Of a DNA stretch of 64,000 bases, positions 1-9,326 are shown in pieces. The DNA is taken from assembly GCF_021155775.2 (NCBI RefSeq), contig NC_060232.1, positions 38,730,089 to 38,794,088 of the forward strand. Direction: 5' to 3'. The translations under genes and the position numbers were made by a program. Positions within the stretch are counted from its first letter, which is position 1; every line of letters starts with the position of its first letter. The notes beneath the pieces were generated by a model, which searched no databases, was not told the DNA's origin, and saw only the letters and a program-made list of their open reading frames with translations. This DNA is from Neodiprion pinetum. Lineage: Eukaryota > Arthropoda > Insecta > Hymenoptera > Diprionidae.

Positions 1-38
1 GTCATTTTTTTTTCTAATATACTGTAGCATTTTTAACG

Positions 39-371
39 TTAATTTGGAATGAAAGGAATTTGAAAGAAAGGAAAGGTTTCAAGGTTAACATCACACTGAG
101 TTGATCCATTCAGAAGCTTCTGAACGAACTCTAAGGGCAGATCAAGTTCATCGCTGAACTTCCCTCTTAGGTGTTAGACTTCAAACTTAGAGCTAGTTAC
201 AGTTGAATATCCCTCGTTGCGGTTGGTCACGCCCCATCCGTTGGCGTTAAGCTTAAAATTACTTAGAAATATCCCAGGATTGTTGGTAAATGATGTGATC
301 ATGTAGTCCTCCAAGTTCGTTTCCCTCGAAAATGAATGTTCATTACTCCCAATCTCATATTTGTAATCGCA
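39..371 (-). other. Possible third open frame after pol, broken by one TAA
   Basis: Downstream of pol, one minus-strand frame is open from about 371 to 39 with a single interruption, a TAA at 174-176. It gives about 65 then 44 codons, with a mixed, protein-like composition (for example LEDYMITSFTNNPGIFLSNF before the stop and KFSDELDLPLEFVQKLL after it). A possible splice acceptor (TTGTAG) lies just upstream, at about 383-388. It could be a remnant or spliced accessory ORF. I recognise no family and it is not obviously an envelope protein. Confidence 0.3.
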
Positions 372-395
372 TTAATTAGTCTACAATGCGTTCCA

Positions 396-3300
396 TCAGT
401 AAGCCAGTTCGAGTTTGTCTACATGTTTAATGAATCTTTCACCGTTGTTACCTTCTAATACTACGTTATTGTTTTCCAAGACTTTAACAATTTTGTATGG
501 ACCCTGGTATCGTTTGCTAAATTTTCCTTTCCTAGCTTCTATCTGTACGCGTACCATGTCTCCCGCTTTGCCTTTGAACGGATGTACTGTCCGATCGTAA
601 TACATTTTCGACCTTTCCTTCGCCTGCACTAAGTTGGTCGCAGCCAAGGCCTGCATTTCGTTTAATCTGATAATTAGGTCTTCAAGATACGAGTTGTACG
701 TTAAACGGTTTTCCTCAGTATCAAACGCAGTTGGACAGCGCGCTATTCTTCCGAAAACGAGCTCATACGGTGTGAAGTTTGTGGCTTCATGAACTGCCGT
801 ATTGTATGAAAACATAGCAAATTGAACTAGTTCATCCCAATCGTCAAACTCATTAATATAATGTTTAATGTACTCTGTTAATACAATATGGCTACGTTCT
901 AATGCGCCATTTGATTGTGGTCGATAACTGGAAGTGGTAATATGTTTAATTTTGAAAAGTTTAGCTAATTCTTGTAGTAGTTTATTTACGAAACTTGTTC
1001 CTCGATCTGTTAGAATAGTTTTAGGCGATCCAAATTGCAAAATCAGATGTTTTACCATTGCATGAGCCACAGTCTCAGCTCTTATGTCGGGAATAGGCAC
1101 AGCGATACAAAATTTTGTCAAATTATCCTGCATGGTTAAGATATGCTTGTTGCCACTAGGGGTCTGCGGAAGTGGACCTACTGTATCTAGTGAAATTTTC
1201 TGAAACGGCTCAGATGGAGTGTCCGTTATTAGCATTGGCTCTCTAGTCTTTACGCGAACTAGCTTTTGTTCTTGACAGCTTTCGCATCTTCGAATGAAAT
1301 TACTGATATCCTCTCTCATTCGCGGCCAATAAAATCTTTCGCGGATTCTTCGATATGTTTTGGTTACGCCTTTGTGTCCTCCCATTAGCCCACTATGCAC
1401 TTCCGAAATTATGCCCGGTCGTATTTCTGATGGTGGTATCACGGTTATACCTGAACAGATTGTAATGTCTATGTCTTCGTCTTCAAAAATATCTATTAAT
1501 AAATTTGAGATGTCTATTGATAGTTCGTCAGTCATATCCCCTAATTTTGAAATTCTAAATGTTTTTATTTTCAAATTCAATAAAGTCGTTTTCAAATTTC
1601 CCAAAGCTACCTTGACGTTATGTAATTCAATTTTGTCAAAATGTTTTCTTTTAACCACGAGGCTAAATATGCTATATTTTCCCGTTTTTGTTATAATAAC
1701 TTGGCCTAATTTTGGTTTTGCATCACGATGATCGTCTGCATTTATTAATTCCAAATCGTTTAGTAATCTGCTGACTGGTGTAGAAAATTCTGAATCTATT
1801 GATATGAAGTGTACATAATTGTCTTTTCTGTATGTCAAATTTTCACGACTGAATGAGATTCTATTCCCTGAATGGTAACCTGTTTTTGGAAATCTTAATG
1901 GCGATACTGTTTCTAAATCTGGTGGTATACTTTCCGTAATTTCAATTTGCGTTGGTGAATCTCGGAATTCTAGTTGCGGCTGTAAACGCCTTGGCGTTTT
2001 GCTGACCTTGCTTTTCACTGAAATGTCCCCCGTCTCATTCAACTCAGGTATCATATTCAAAGGATACGGGGTTGAGAGTGCTATTGGTCTGGGTGCGACT
2101 ATAGGTGTTGGTAATGCCGATTTCTGCAAAGGTCGACTAACTACTGACTCATTCAAATTATTTTGATTGGTATTAGTCTGTCCAGCCTCGCTATTGTCTC
2201 CTTGATTTCTCTTAACTCTTTCTAAAAATTTTTCAATTTTGTTATTTAGTTCGTCGTCATCCGTCTCGTCTTTTTCGTCGAGTACCTCACGAATGGTTTC
2301 GTCTAATTCTTCACCCTCTGATATATGGCCTGGTAATTCTATTTCATCTGCATCCGAGTTACGGGAGTTGTCTAGAAGACTCCTCTCGTGCAAGGTCTTG
2401 TCAAAGAGTTCAAATGAATCTTGCAACTCCTTCGGATTCAGATTACTTCTTTCGCGCAAAGATTTATTAAAGAGGTCAAATGATTTCCTTAATTCTTTAG
2501 GATCTATAGATAATTTAGCTTTACGACTCGCTTCTGTTTGCAAAAATACATCATCATCCGAATCGCTATCTCTATCACGCGGTGATTTTAATTTTACTGT
2601 TATATTTTCAGGCTCAGAATCAGATTCAACGTCGTCGTCAGTTCGTGCGTCAGTCTGAATGTCTGTTTGTTCAGGTTGTCGTGTTCCCTGGGATGTAGTA
2701 GGTTGTTCAAGACCTAGATTCGGTAATACACTTCTTTGCCTCCGGTAGGCCGGCGGTTCGGAAGATTCATCATCGGATGAGTCTTCAGAAACAGCTTGCC
2801 TACTTCCTGCTGTTGTCCTAGCTCTCGATCGAGTTCTTGTTGAGATCGCGTTCTCATCAGGCTCTATGGTAGTCTTTGTTTTTGGACAGAATGTCTCGTC
2901 AGCTGATTTTTTCCTTGGGACCGAGTCTGATTTAGCTAATGGTCGCTTTATTTTTGGAGCAGGTAATTTTGAAATTTTCGAATCGATGGGTAATATCTTC
3001 CATTGGTTCGGTTTACTCCTGACCTTCAAGTTTGACCAAGGGTTCATAATAGCAAATATCGTTTGGAGTTTTTGATTTTCTATTAATTTTAAATTTGTAC
3101 AAGCAAAAATTTTGATTCCCGTTCCTCCAAAAATGAATCGTAACATGGTTCTTACTTTGTTCCATGCTAGTTTATCTAGACCGCATCCCATTCTAGGTAT
3201 TCTAACTGTTTTAACAGAGTCATCCTCTAAAATTTTCCGAAAATTGATCAGACTGAGGTACATGTCTTCATATTCTGGTTTGTCCCAAAAGTTTAATTTT

Positions 3301-5774
3301 GTCATAATGTAATAAATTTTCTGATCTGGCAGTTCTAATTTAGCTACCGAATGCATATCAGCTTGACTACGAAGGTGTTCCGGTACCCCATACTTTTTCC
3401 TAAAATCGCTTGCTATACCGGAACTCATTTCAAGATCTACAGAAACGGTATGCGCATAATTGTCAAGTCTATCGAAAACGCTTTCATGTACTTCAATAAT
3501 GTTTGGATTTTCAATATCAGCTGTTCTAATTATTTTCAAATAGTCTGAATATTTTGGAAATGAGTCTACAGATTTAATTATTAGATTGTCACTATCGTTT
3601 CCACTATCAGATGACTCCGACGATTGGTTAATGCCGTCGGTAACAGGGACTGGGTTGCGCGACAATGCATCTGCGTTACTGTTAAGTCGTCCAGCCTTGT
3701 GTTTGAATTCATACTCGTAATCTCGTAACTTGAGCCTCCATCGTATTAGTCGCTGCCCGGGATCTTTAATCGAGTCGATCCAGCGCAATGGCTCATGATC
3801 ACTAACCAGTGTGAATTTTCGGCCATAAAGGTAAGGTCGAAAATGTAGTACTGCATATAGAGCTGCTAAACACTCTTTCTCAGTTGTGAAATAATTTTGT
3901 TCCGCTTTGCTCAGAGCACGAGACAGGTAGGCGACGGGCATGTCATAACCGTCCACCTCCTGGCTCAAAACGGCTCCGATTGCATAGTCGGATGCGTCGG
4001 TAGTTAACGTGAATTGCTTCTTAAAATTTGGGTACTGCAAGATAGGATATTGGCATAGATATTTCCTTAAAATTTTGAAACTTTTCTTTTGATCTTTACC
4101 CCAAATAAATGGTGATTCCTTCTTTAATAGGTCTGTAAGAGGCCTAGCCTTTCCCGCAAAATCTTTAATAAAACGCCTGTAGTAACCGGCTAGTCCCAGA
4201 AATTGTCTAATGTTCTTAGGATTTTTAGGTTGTGGAAAATGTCGAACCGCGGTAATTTTCTTCGGGTCCGGTCTAACTCCTGATCTGCCAATAATATGGC
4301 CTAAATAAGCCACTTCTGTTTTTAGGAATTCACATTTATTTGGTTGTAACGTTAATTTAGCGTCCTTTAATTTGTTAAATAACCGGCGGATTTTCTTCCC
4401 GTGTTCTTCTAAATTCTTTGCATAAACTACGATGTCGTCTAAATAAACGAAAACTTCGACACCTTGTAGTCCGCGTAATGTTTGATCCATTAATCTTTGA
4501 AATGTAGCGGGCGCGTTTTTAAGCCCTTCAGGCATTCTGAGATATTCGTAATGACCGTTTGGTGTTGTGAATGCGGTTTTTGCTCTATCTTGGGGGTCCA
4601 TTTCAATTTGTTGGAAACCGCTTGCAAGATCGAAAGTTGAAAAATATCGCGCTTCACCGAGATGATCAAGAATGTCTGTAATATTAGGTAAGGGATACGC
4701 GTCCCCAATTGTCTTTTCATTCAATTTCCGAAAATCTATTACCATGCGCCATCGTTTTCTACCCGCAGAATCGGGTTTTTTGGGTACAATCCACACGGGT
4801 GAATTATATGGTGAATTTGAAGGAACTATTATTCCGTTGTCAATCTTAATTTTGATTTGGTTTTCAATCTCGGTTTTGTGGATTGGAGGGAACCGGTATT
4901 GTCGCGTATTAATCGGTATATCATCCTCGGTTGGTATACGATGCTGAATTCCGGGTGTAGATTTTAATTTGTCTCCGGGTAAATGAAATAATTCTGGATA
5001 TTCCTCAATGATATCTAATACGTGGTCGCGTTCCTCTATATTTAAATGATCTAAATGCAATTTTGATTGAATTTCTGTAAATCGATCAGTCACTACAGGT
5101 TCTAAATTTAAGTCTTCTGAACTTGAATCGTGATATTCATGCTCCTCCGGAAAGTTGTGATATTCAAAAGGTATCACTTCCTGTGGTGGAATTTCTATTT
5201 CAATATCTCTATCCAAGGTATTAATTGCAAGAACATGGCATACGCCATCTTGTACCGAGACTGCAGCCTCACCAATGTATACGCCGTCTATGGTTTCTAC
5301 GCGTGGCAAATATGCTTCTTTTGTGCCACAACTGATTACGTCGATGCCAATGGCTTGCTTTGTGCGCGCACGAATTTTAAAGAAACGTTTTTGCGGTTTT
5401 GTTTCGGTATCGGAATGTTCTTCGTATCCGATAAATCGTATCGGTCTAATCGGGTCAGTTTTCGTTACCAAGGTGTTATGTGTAAAAGAGATCTCAGCCT
5501 TACGCTCGCGCAAATAATCTTTACCTAATATACCGTCGCAATTTAGCAAAAAGGTTGATCGTACGACGTGAAATTTACTTGGTTCGTTTTGTAAAGTCAA
5601 ATTTGTTATTCCCAAAGTTTTTACTTTATCGGTTGTTATTCCCGTCATCATAGAAATTTCGTCTACACTGATTAAAACGTCAGGATGTAAAACATTAGCT
5701 TTAATTAGACTGATATCTGCGCCGGTGTCTATTAGAAAAATAGCTGAGTGTTCTTTTAATTCAGGAGCTGTCAT
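396..5774 (-). CDS. pol: Pol polyprotein with embedded macro domain(s) (1792 aa)
   Basis: The open frame continues upstream to 5918, and synthesis is expected as Gag-Pol by frameshift; the ATG at 5774 is simply the first Met. Domains in order: aspartic protease (DTGAD, 16-20); reverse transcriptase (about 300-500, YLDDIVVYA at 444-452); Ty3-type RNase H (about 587-705, TTDAS); TARG1/OARD1-like macro domain (about 760-895); a disordered acidic/Ser region with a 22-residue tandem duplication (1091-1134); a decayed macro-like domain (about 1318-1442); integrase zinc finger (H1460, H1467, C1497, C1500); integrase core D1530, D1590, E1626 (35-residue spacing); and a GPY/F-type tail (1757-1760). 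The segment between RNase H and integrase is over 700 residues, where typical gypsy elements have a short linker. No stop or frameshift is seen. The domain calls are from motifs; the function of the inserted region is unknown. Confidence 0.93.
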   Translation of the reverse strand: MTAPELKEHSAIFLIDTGADISLIKANVLHPDVLISVDEISMMTGITTDKVKTLGITNLTLQNEPSKFHVVRSTFLLNCDGILGKDYLRERKAEISFTHNTLVTKTDPIRPIRFIGYEEHSDTETKPQKRFFKIRARTKQAIGIDVISCGTKEAYLPRVETIDGVYIGEAAVSVQDGVCHVLAINTLDRDIEIEIPPQEVIPFEYHNFPEEHEYHDSSSEDLNLEPVVTDRFTEIQSKLHLDHLNIEERDHVLDIIEEYPELFHLPGDKLKSTPGIQHRIPTEDDIPINTRQYRFPPIHKTEIENQIKIKIDNGIIVPSNSPYNSPVWIVPKKPDSAGRKRWRMVIDFRKLNEKTIGDAYPLPNITDILDHLGEARYFSTFDLASGFQQIEMDPQDRAKTAFTTPNGHYEYLRMPEGLKNAPATFQRLMDQTLRGLQGVEVFVYLDDIVVYAKNLEEHGKKIRRLFNKLKDAKLTLQPNKCEFLKTEVAYLGHIIGRSGVRPDPKKITAVRHFPQPKNPKNIRQFLGLAGYYRRFIKDFAGKARPLTDLLKKESPFIWGKDQKKSFKILRKYLCQYPILQYPNFKKQFTLTTDASDYAIGAVLSQEVDGYDMPVAYLSRALSKAEQNYFTTEKECLAALYAVLHFRPYLYGRKFTLVSDHEPLRWIDSIKDPGQRLIRWRLKLRDYEYEFKHKAGRLNSNADALSRNPVPVTDGINQSSESSDSGNDSDNLIIKSVDSFPKYSDYLKIIRTADIENPNIIEVHESVFDRLDNYAHTVSVDLEMSSGIASDFRKKYGVPEHLRSQADMHSVAKLELPDQKIYYIMTKLNFWDKPEYEDMYLSLINFRKILEDDSVKTVRIPRMGCGLDKLAWNKVRTMLRFIFGGTGIKIFACTNLKLIENQKLQTIFAIMNPWSNLKVRSKPNQWKILPIDSKISKLPAPKIKRPLAKSDSVPRKKSADETFCPKTKTTIEPDENAISTRTRSRARTTAGSRQAVSEDSSDDESSEPPAYRRQRSVLPNLGLEQPTTSQGTRQPEQTDIQTDARTDDDVESDSEPENITVKLKSPRDRDSDSDDDVFLQTEASRKAKLSIDPKELRKSFDLFNKSLRERSNLNPKELQDSFELFDKTLHERSLLDNSRNSDADEIELPGHISEGEELDETIREVLDEKDETDDDELNNKIEKFLERVKRNQGDNSEAGQTNTNQNNLNESVVSRPLQKSALPTPIVAPRPIALSTPYPLNMIPELNETGDISVKSKVSKTPRRLQPQLEFRDSPTQIEITESIPPDLETVSPLRFPKTGYHSGNRISFSRENLTYRKDNYVHFISIDSEFSTPVSRLLNDLELINADDHRDAKPKLGQVIITKTGKYSIFSLVVKRKHFDKIELHNVKVALGNLKTTLLNLKIKTFRISKLGDMTDELSIDISNLLIDIFEDEDIDITICSGITVIPPSEIRPGIISEVHSGLMGGHKGVTKTYRRIRERFYWPRMREDISNFIRRCESCQEQKLVRVKTREPMLITDTPSEPFQKISLDTVGPLPQTPSGNKHILTMQDNLTKFCIAVPIPDIRAETVAHAMVKHLILQFGSPKTILTDRGTSFVNKLLQELAKLFKIKHITTSSYRPQSNGALERSHIVLTEYIKHYINEFDDWDELVQFAMFSYNTAVHEATNFTPYELVFGRIARCPTAFDTEENRLTYNSYLEDLIIRLNEMQALAATNLVQAKERSKMYYDRTVHPFKGKAGDMVRVQIEARKGKFSKRYQGPYKIVKVLENNNVVLEGNNGERFIKHVDKLELAY

Positions 5775-5779
5775 CCTGA

Positions 5780-7099
5780 TCAGTGGCGATTCTCGATCTG
5801 GTCCGCACGTATCAATGCACCGGCCGGCGGTTCCGCGAAACGGACCGTCGGTTGACGCTCGGGCGTCGCGTACCTCGCCGTTGCGTCCGGACGACGAGTC
5901 GCGTTCAAGTTTAAAGATTCAGCTGTTTCGGACGTTCTACGCGGAGATGGTGACCGTGTTCTGACGTTCGAATTATCAAACCTCGCTTGATTAAAACCGG
6001 ACTGCTGATTCGGGTCGTATGAACGGGTGTTTAAATTTGGCGAATTTGATCTGCTCGTATTTAAATTTGCTCCGGGCGATCCCGATCTCTGTGGAATCGA
6101 TGCAGGATTTATTGTGGGCGGATATCCATAAGGTGGTAAATACGGATATGTCATCGGCGGATAATAATACGGGTGTTGTGGAAAATAAGGCGGATATTGA
6201 TAACCACGCGGTTGCTGGTACTGAAGCTGTGAGTGAGCGGGCATGCCGTATGGGTAATAACCCCTCGGCTCGGGTGATCGTCGATCGGCGACGTTTGCCG
6301 TCGGGTGTTTGTACATCGCCGCGTTCGGTGACGGGCTTCTCGCGCGTGTCTCCGCTCCGTCTGAGATGCCATAATTCGAATACAATTGCGGCGCGTTATT
6401 TTGGTTATAAATCATTGGAGAGTTCGGTCGCGAAATTTGTACTCTCTGCGTTTCTCCGGAAGATATTATTCCCTGACGCATACGATTTTCTGTTTTTCGC
6501 GCTAACTTAAACGCTTCTTCCAATGTCTTTACACGTCCTTCAACATATCTTTCGATAGCTTCAGGTAGTCCTCGAATATAAGCATCCAACGCGTTCACTT
6601 GTAGAACTTTCATTACCGCGTCGACTTCGGTTTTTCCGTACTCGTCTTCTAAAGCTACGCGAGCTGCACTGACCAAGATTTTTAATCGATCGTAGAAATC
6701 GCTCACGTTTTCATCACGTTTCATCCGTATATTCGCGATCTCTTGTTGATAATACGGATAAGTCTTTTCAGCTGCAAATCGACATTTCAGATGTTTTATT
6801 AATTCATTGACCGTATTGAAAGTTTCGCCATATGTACTGTCGCGAGCTGCTCCTTGCAATTTTCCTAGAACGCACTTTACATATGCGCCTTCCGAATTCG
6901 GCGGAATATACACTGAACCGTTTTGCACGTCTTGTAAGAAATCTTTCAAACGAATGTTTTTCCCGTCAAAATATGGAATATTTAATGTACTGTGTTGTAG
7001 CGCGAAGCATTCCGCCATCGACGTCATCATCGCATTACTCGCGTCTAGAGCGGATACATTGGTTCGGTCCGCGCTCTGGTTTCCCGCTTCGTTAGGCAT
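5780..7099 (-). CDS. gag: Gag structural protein of the retrotransposon (439 aa)
   Basis: This is the capsid precursor, which would assemble cytoplasmic particles around element RNA. Residues about 45-215 look like the retrotransposon gag capsid domain, with a typical stretch ending in DENVSDFYDRL. The C-terminal half is low in complexity: rich in Pro and Tyr around residues 280-345, then rich in Ser, Arg and Asn. I see no CCHC zinc knuckle anywhere, so RNA binding probably relies on the Arg-rich tail. The start is the ATG at 7099, the first in the open frame. The frame ends in TGA at 5780-5782, 137 nt after the pol frame becomes open, and ribosomes must shift -1 within that overlap to make Gag-Pol. 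Confidence 0.9.
   Translation of the reverse strand: MPNEAGNQSADRTNVSALDASNAMMTSMAECFALQHSTLNIPYFDGKNIRLKDFLQDVQNGSVYIPPNSEGAYVKCVLGKLQGAARDSTYGETFNTVNELIKHLKCRFAAEKTYPYYQQEIANIRMKRDENVSDFYDRLKILVSAARVALEDEYGKTEVDAVMKVLQVNALDAYIRGLPEAIERYVEGRVKTLEEAFKLARKTENRMRQGIISSGETQRVQISRPNSPMIYNQNNAPQLYSNYGISDGAETRARSPSPNAAMYKHPTANVADRRSPEPRGYYPYGMPAHSQLQYQQPRGYQYPPYFPQHPYYYPPMTYPYLPPYGYPPTINPASIPQRSGSPGANLNTSRSNSPNLNTRSYDPNQQSGFNQARFDNSNVRTRSPSPRRTSETAESLNLNATRRPDATARYATPERQPTVRFAEPPAGALIRADQIENRH
5874..5915 (-). promoter_or_regulatory. -1 programmed ribosomal frameshift signal between gag and pol
   Basis: The minus strand has the heptamer T TTA AAC at 5915-5909, split by the gag frame exactly as X XXY YYZ requires (Leu396, Asn397 of Gag). 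After a 10-nt spacer comes a hairpin: arm CTCGTCG (5898-5892), 11-nt loop (5891-5881) and arm CGGCGAG (5880-5874), with one G-T wobble. The pol frame has a TGA at 5921-5919, four nucleotides before the heptamer, and is then open to the end of pol. The geometry is that of a classic retroviral -1 shift. A Gag-Pol product of about 2234 aa would result. Confidence 0.8.
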
Positions 7100-7449
7100 T
7101 TCAAAATCGAAAAAGGTTGTTTATGCACACGAAATAATTCAGGCCAATTTTTAGGCAAATATTGGGAACACAGCTAATACACAAATGACCAGTGGAAAAT
7201 TCGGCAATATACGATATCAGGATATTATGACATATACTCGTACATACGAATACACAAGTAATAATTCGCAGAGTTTCATGCACAATTTGTCATTAATTAT
7301 ATAATTATTATCTAGGAAGAAAGATACTTTGTTTTTTCATGCGTTTGACCAGTTTTTCAATTTTAACACAAAAACTAAAGAAAATTTTTTTTTTTTTCAG
7401 ATGTTTTTTTTTTTTTTTATTTAAACAAATCTCACTTTTAGCAACAAAA

Positions 7450-7466
7450 TCCCACCGCTGCCACCA
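7450..7466 (-). other. Primer binding site, tRNA-Leu type
   Basis: The minus strand reads TGGTGGCAGCGGTGGGA, which is complementary to a tRNA 3' end of the form TCCCACCGCTGCCA-CCA. That 3' end is typical of animal tRNA-Leu (AAG/TAG). The site lies 7 nt inside the LTR, where minus-strand DNA synthesis would be primed. Confidence 0.8.
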
Positions 7467-7473
7467 ATTCTTG

Positions 7474-9326
7474 TGTTACGTGGGGGTGAGTGTGTACTGA
7501 GCGGTGGTAGTTGATGATTAATTGAATAATCTAGCTCCCACGTAACGACAATGAATAATAATTAAATCTAAGAAAAGACTTACCTTTCGGTAAGCCGGTA
7601 ATTTGTAGGATCGTGTCGCTATAGACCTGTACAGGTCTGTGAGGTTTGTTTAAATAGTTGAGGCTATTTTATAATAAAGAAAATGGGAAGAAGGTCGCTC
7701 AAAATAAATGTTTAAAAAGATTTAACTGGTAAAAGATGAAGTATATTCTGGTTCAATTTAGTTATTGAAATATCTGGTAACAATCGATGGTGATAATTAT
7801 ATATATGAGCCAAAAATAACAATTTATAAAGGTTTCAAATTGAATAAAAAATCGCATGTTATACTATTCTAGAAGATAATATTATTTGGTACCAGGAACA
7901 TCTACTCTGAACGATGGTTATAACTAGCTGGTCGTGATAATTGTATTGTATCTCTCTTTTTAGATTATCTTAAATCGTTTAATACTATATATATATATTT
8001 AATATATATATTTAATCGTTTAGTCTTATTTGTTAATTCTTGGAAACAATAAGTGGAATTTAATTGGGGGTAGTGAAGCTAGCCACCAATTCTATGCTTG
8101 GTTTTTGTGAATTTACTGAAGTAGTTTTGATTATCAAGGTGAAACAAGAATTCGTCTAATTTCGAAGATTAACACTCGGATTGACTTAGCTTTTTGGTGA
8201 ATCGGTCGACGAGATTGAGAGCCGTCGGATCGTGTCGGTCTGCGTCGGTAGAATGCTGGACCAGGGGCCTCACCTCAAATTTGGAAGAGTTGATGAATCG
8301 AATGATGTTGAACGTTGGTCACTTAGTCTTTGTGAATTTAGAATGATATCTTGTTATCGAAAGTTTGAAAGTGTCTGTTTGTGATTTTGATGATAAGTTA
8401 AAATTGATTGGAACGATTATTTATTAAAAATGATAGTGTAATTATTATTATTTTTACTTAAGATTACCTGATTCGCTTGAATCAGGGCCGAACTCAATTT
8501 TAACTAAGGGAAATGGAATATCATAAAAATGTCTATTCGCGAAACGACGAGATTTAGTAAAGAACAGAAAAGATGGAAATGTAGAAGATAGTGAGTCTTT
8601 TGCAGCTAACAGAATAACTGAATGCTCGAATTTAACGAATTAGCGCGAGACTTTAGGCCGGTCACAACTAAGATTTTCCAAACGCTACTCTTGCTCGAGA
8701 GGGCTAATCCGGGTTTACGTCCACGCACTTCGCGACTTGACAGACGAAAGACGCGGCTTCTTGGGCCCGAGGGTCCAAGGAGCTGCAGTTGTAATTAGTT
8801 ACAACGGTAATTAGCCAATGAGGTGCGAGGGCGTCCTCCTGGCGCCCAAATCCACGTGGTCAGCGTTACTTCTCGCTCTTCGACGGTGTTCCGACGATTC
8901 TCAATCTCGTCGGTGACACATTGAAGATATGAACAAAATATATTTACATGCAATGTTCACACATTCATTCATACATTCCAATAAGTAATCTATTTTAATT
9001 TGGTGGTTCTAAAGGTAGTGGTTTATCCTAGTTATTGATTATAATTTTAATTTAAAAAGAGGAATATTTCCAGGCTGAGCGCTACTGATACTAACTCAGC
9101 AGTCTCTCATCTCAGTTCTTGGTACCAGATAAATAGAATAAAGTTGAACCTTATACTAGGGATCATCGTTGGTCTCTACGTGACTTTTGCCAGGAGGGGT
9201 GGAACTCGCCGTTATTAGAATATGAGATTTTGATGAAATGATATCTGTGCAGTGAAGAAATTAAAGAAATGAAATGAAATGGAATTTTGAAAAAGGTACG
9301 CCAAGGCAGTACGTCGGGGCGTAACA
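7474..9326 (-). repeat. 5' LTR of the retrotransposon (1853 bp)
   Basis: The two ends form a perfect 7-bp inverted repeat: TGTTACG at 7474-7480 and CGTAACA at 9320-9326 on the plus strand. The element-side end lies 7 nt from the primer binding site, and the outer end abuts satellite DNA. A second inverted pair lies just inside the element-side end (GTTACGTGGG 7475-7484, CCCACGTAAC 7537-7546), so the LTR terminus could fold. No paired LTR copy is available here, so the ends rest on the terminal repeat, the primer site and the satellite junction. Confidence 0.85.
7624..7673 (-). promoter_or_regulatory. Likely LTR core promoter: TATA box plus palindrome
   Basis: On the minus strand TATAAAA reads at 7673-7667. 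About 30-45 bp downstream, at 7637-7624, is the perfect 14-bp palindrome GACCTGTACAGGTC, close to where transcription would be expected to start. The position, about 200 bp before the LTR end, suits a U3/R boundary. The start site itself is inferred. Confidence 0.45.

Larger units (their letters stand above)
1..9326 (-). mobile_element. Ty3/gypsy-type LTR retrotransposon, left end cut by the window
   Basis: Read on the minus strand, the order is LTR (9326-7474), primer binding site (7466-7450), a 350-nt leader, gag (7099-5780), pol (5774-396) and a short tail that runs off the window at position 1. Pol has the order protease, RT, RNase H, integrase, which is the Ty3/gypsy order. Both long frames are free of stops, so this copy is young or recently active. 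The LTR ends abruptly at 9326/9327, where satellite sequence begins, so the element inserted into the satellite array. The long LTR and tRNA-Leu primer recall Osvaldo/Ulysses-type elements; that assignment is from memory and would need an RT tree. The second LTR and the target-site duplication lie outside the window. Confidence 0.95.

Noticed and set aside
1360..1731. Plus-strand open frames inside the pol region (also at 2239-2658 and 5130-5528)
   Set aside because: They are antisense shadows of the intact minus-strand Pol frame, whose domains are unmistakable.
5780..7099. A CCHC zinc knuckle in Gag
   Set aside because: I looked through the Gag frame and the frameshifted junction; cysteines are few and never in a CX2CX4HX4C arrangement.
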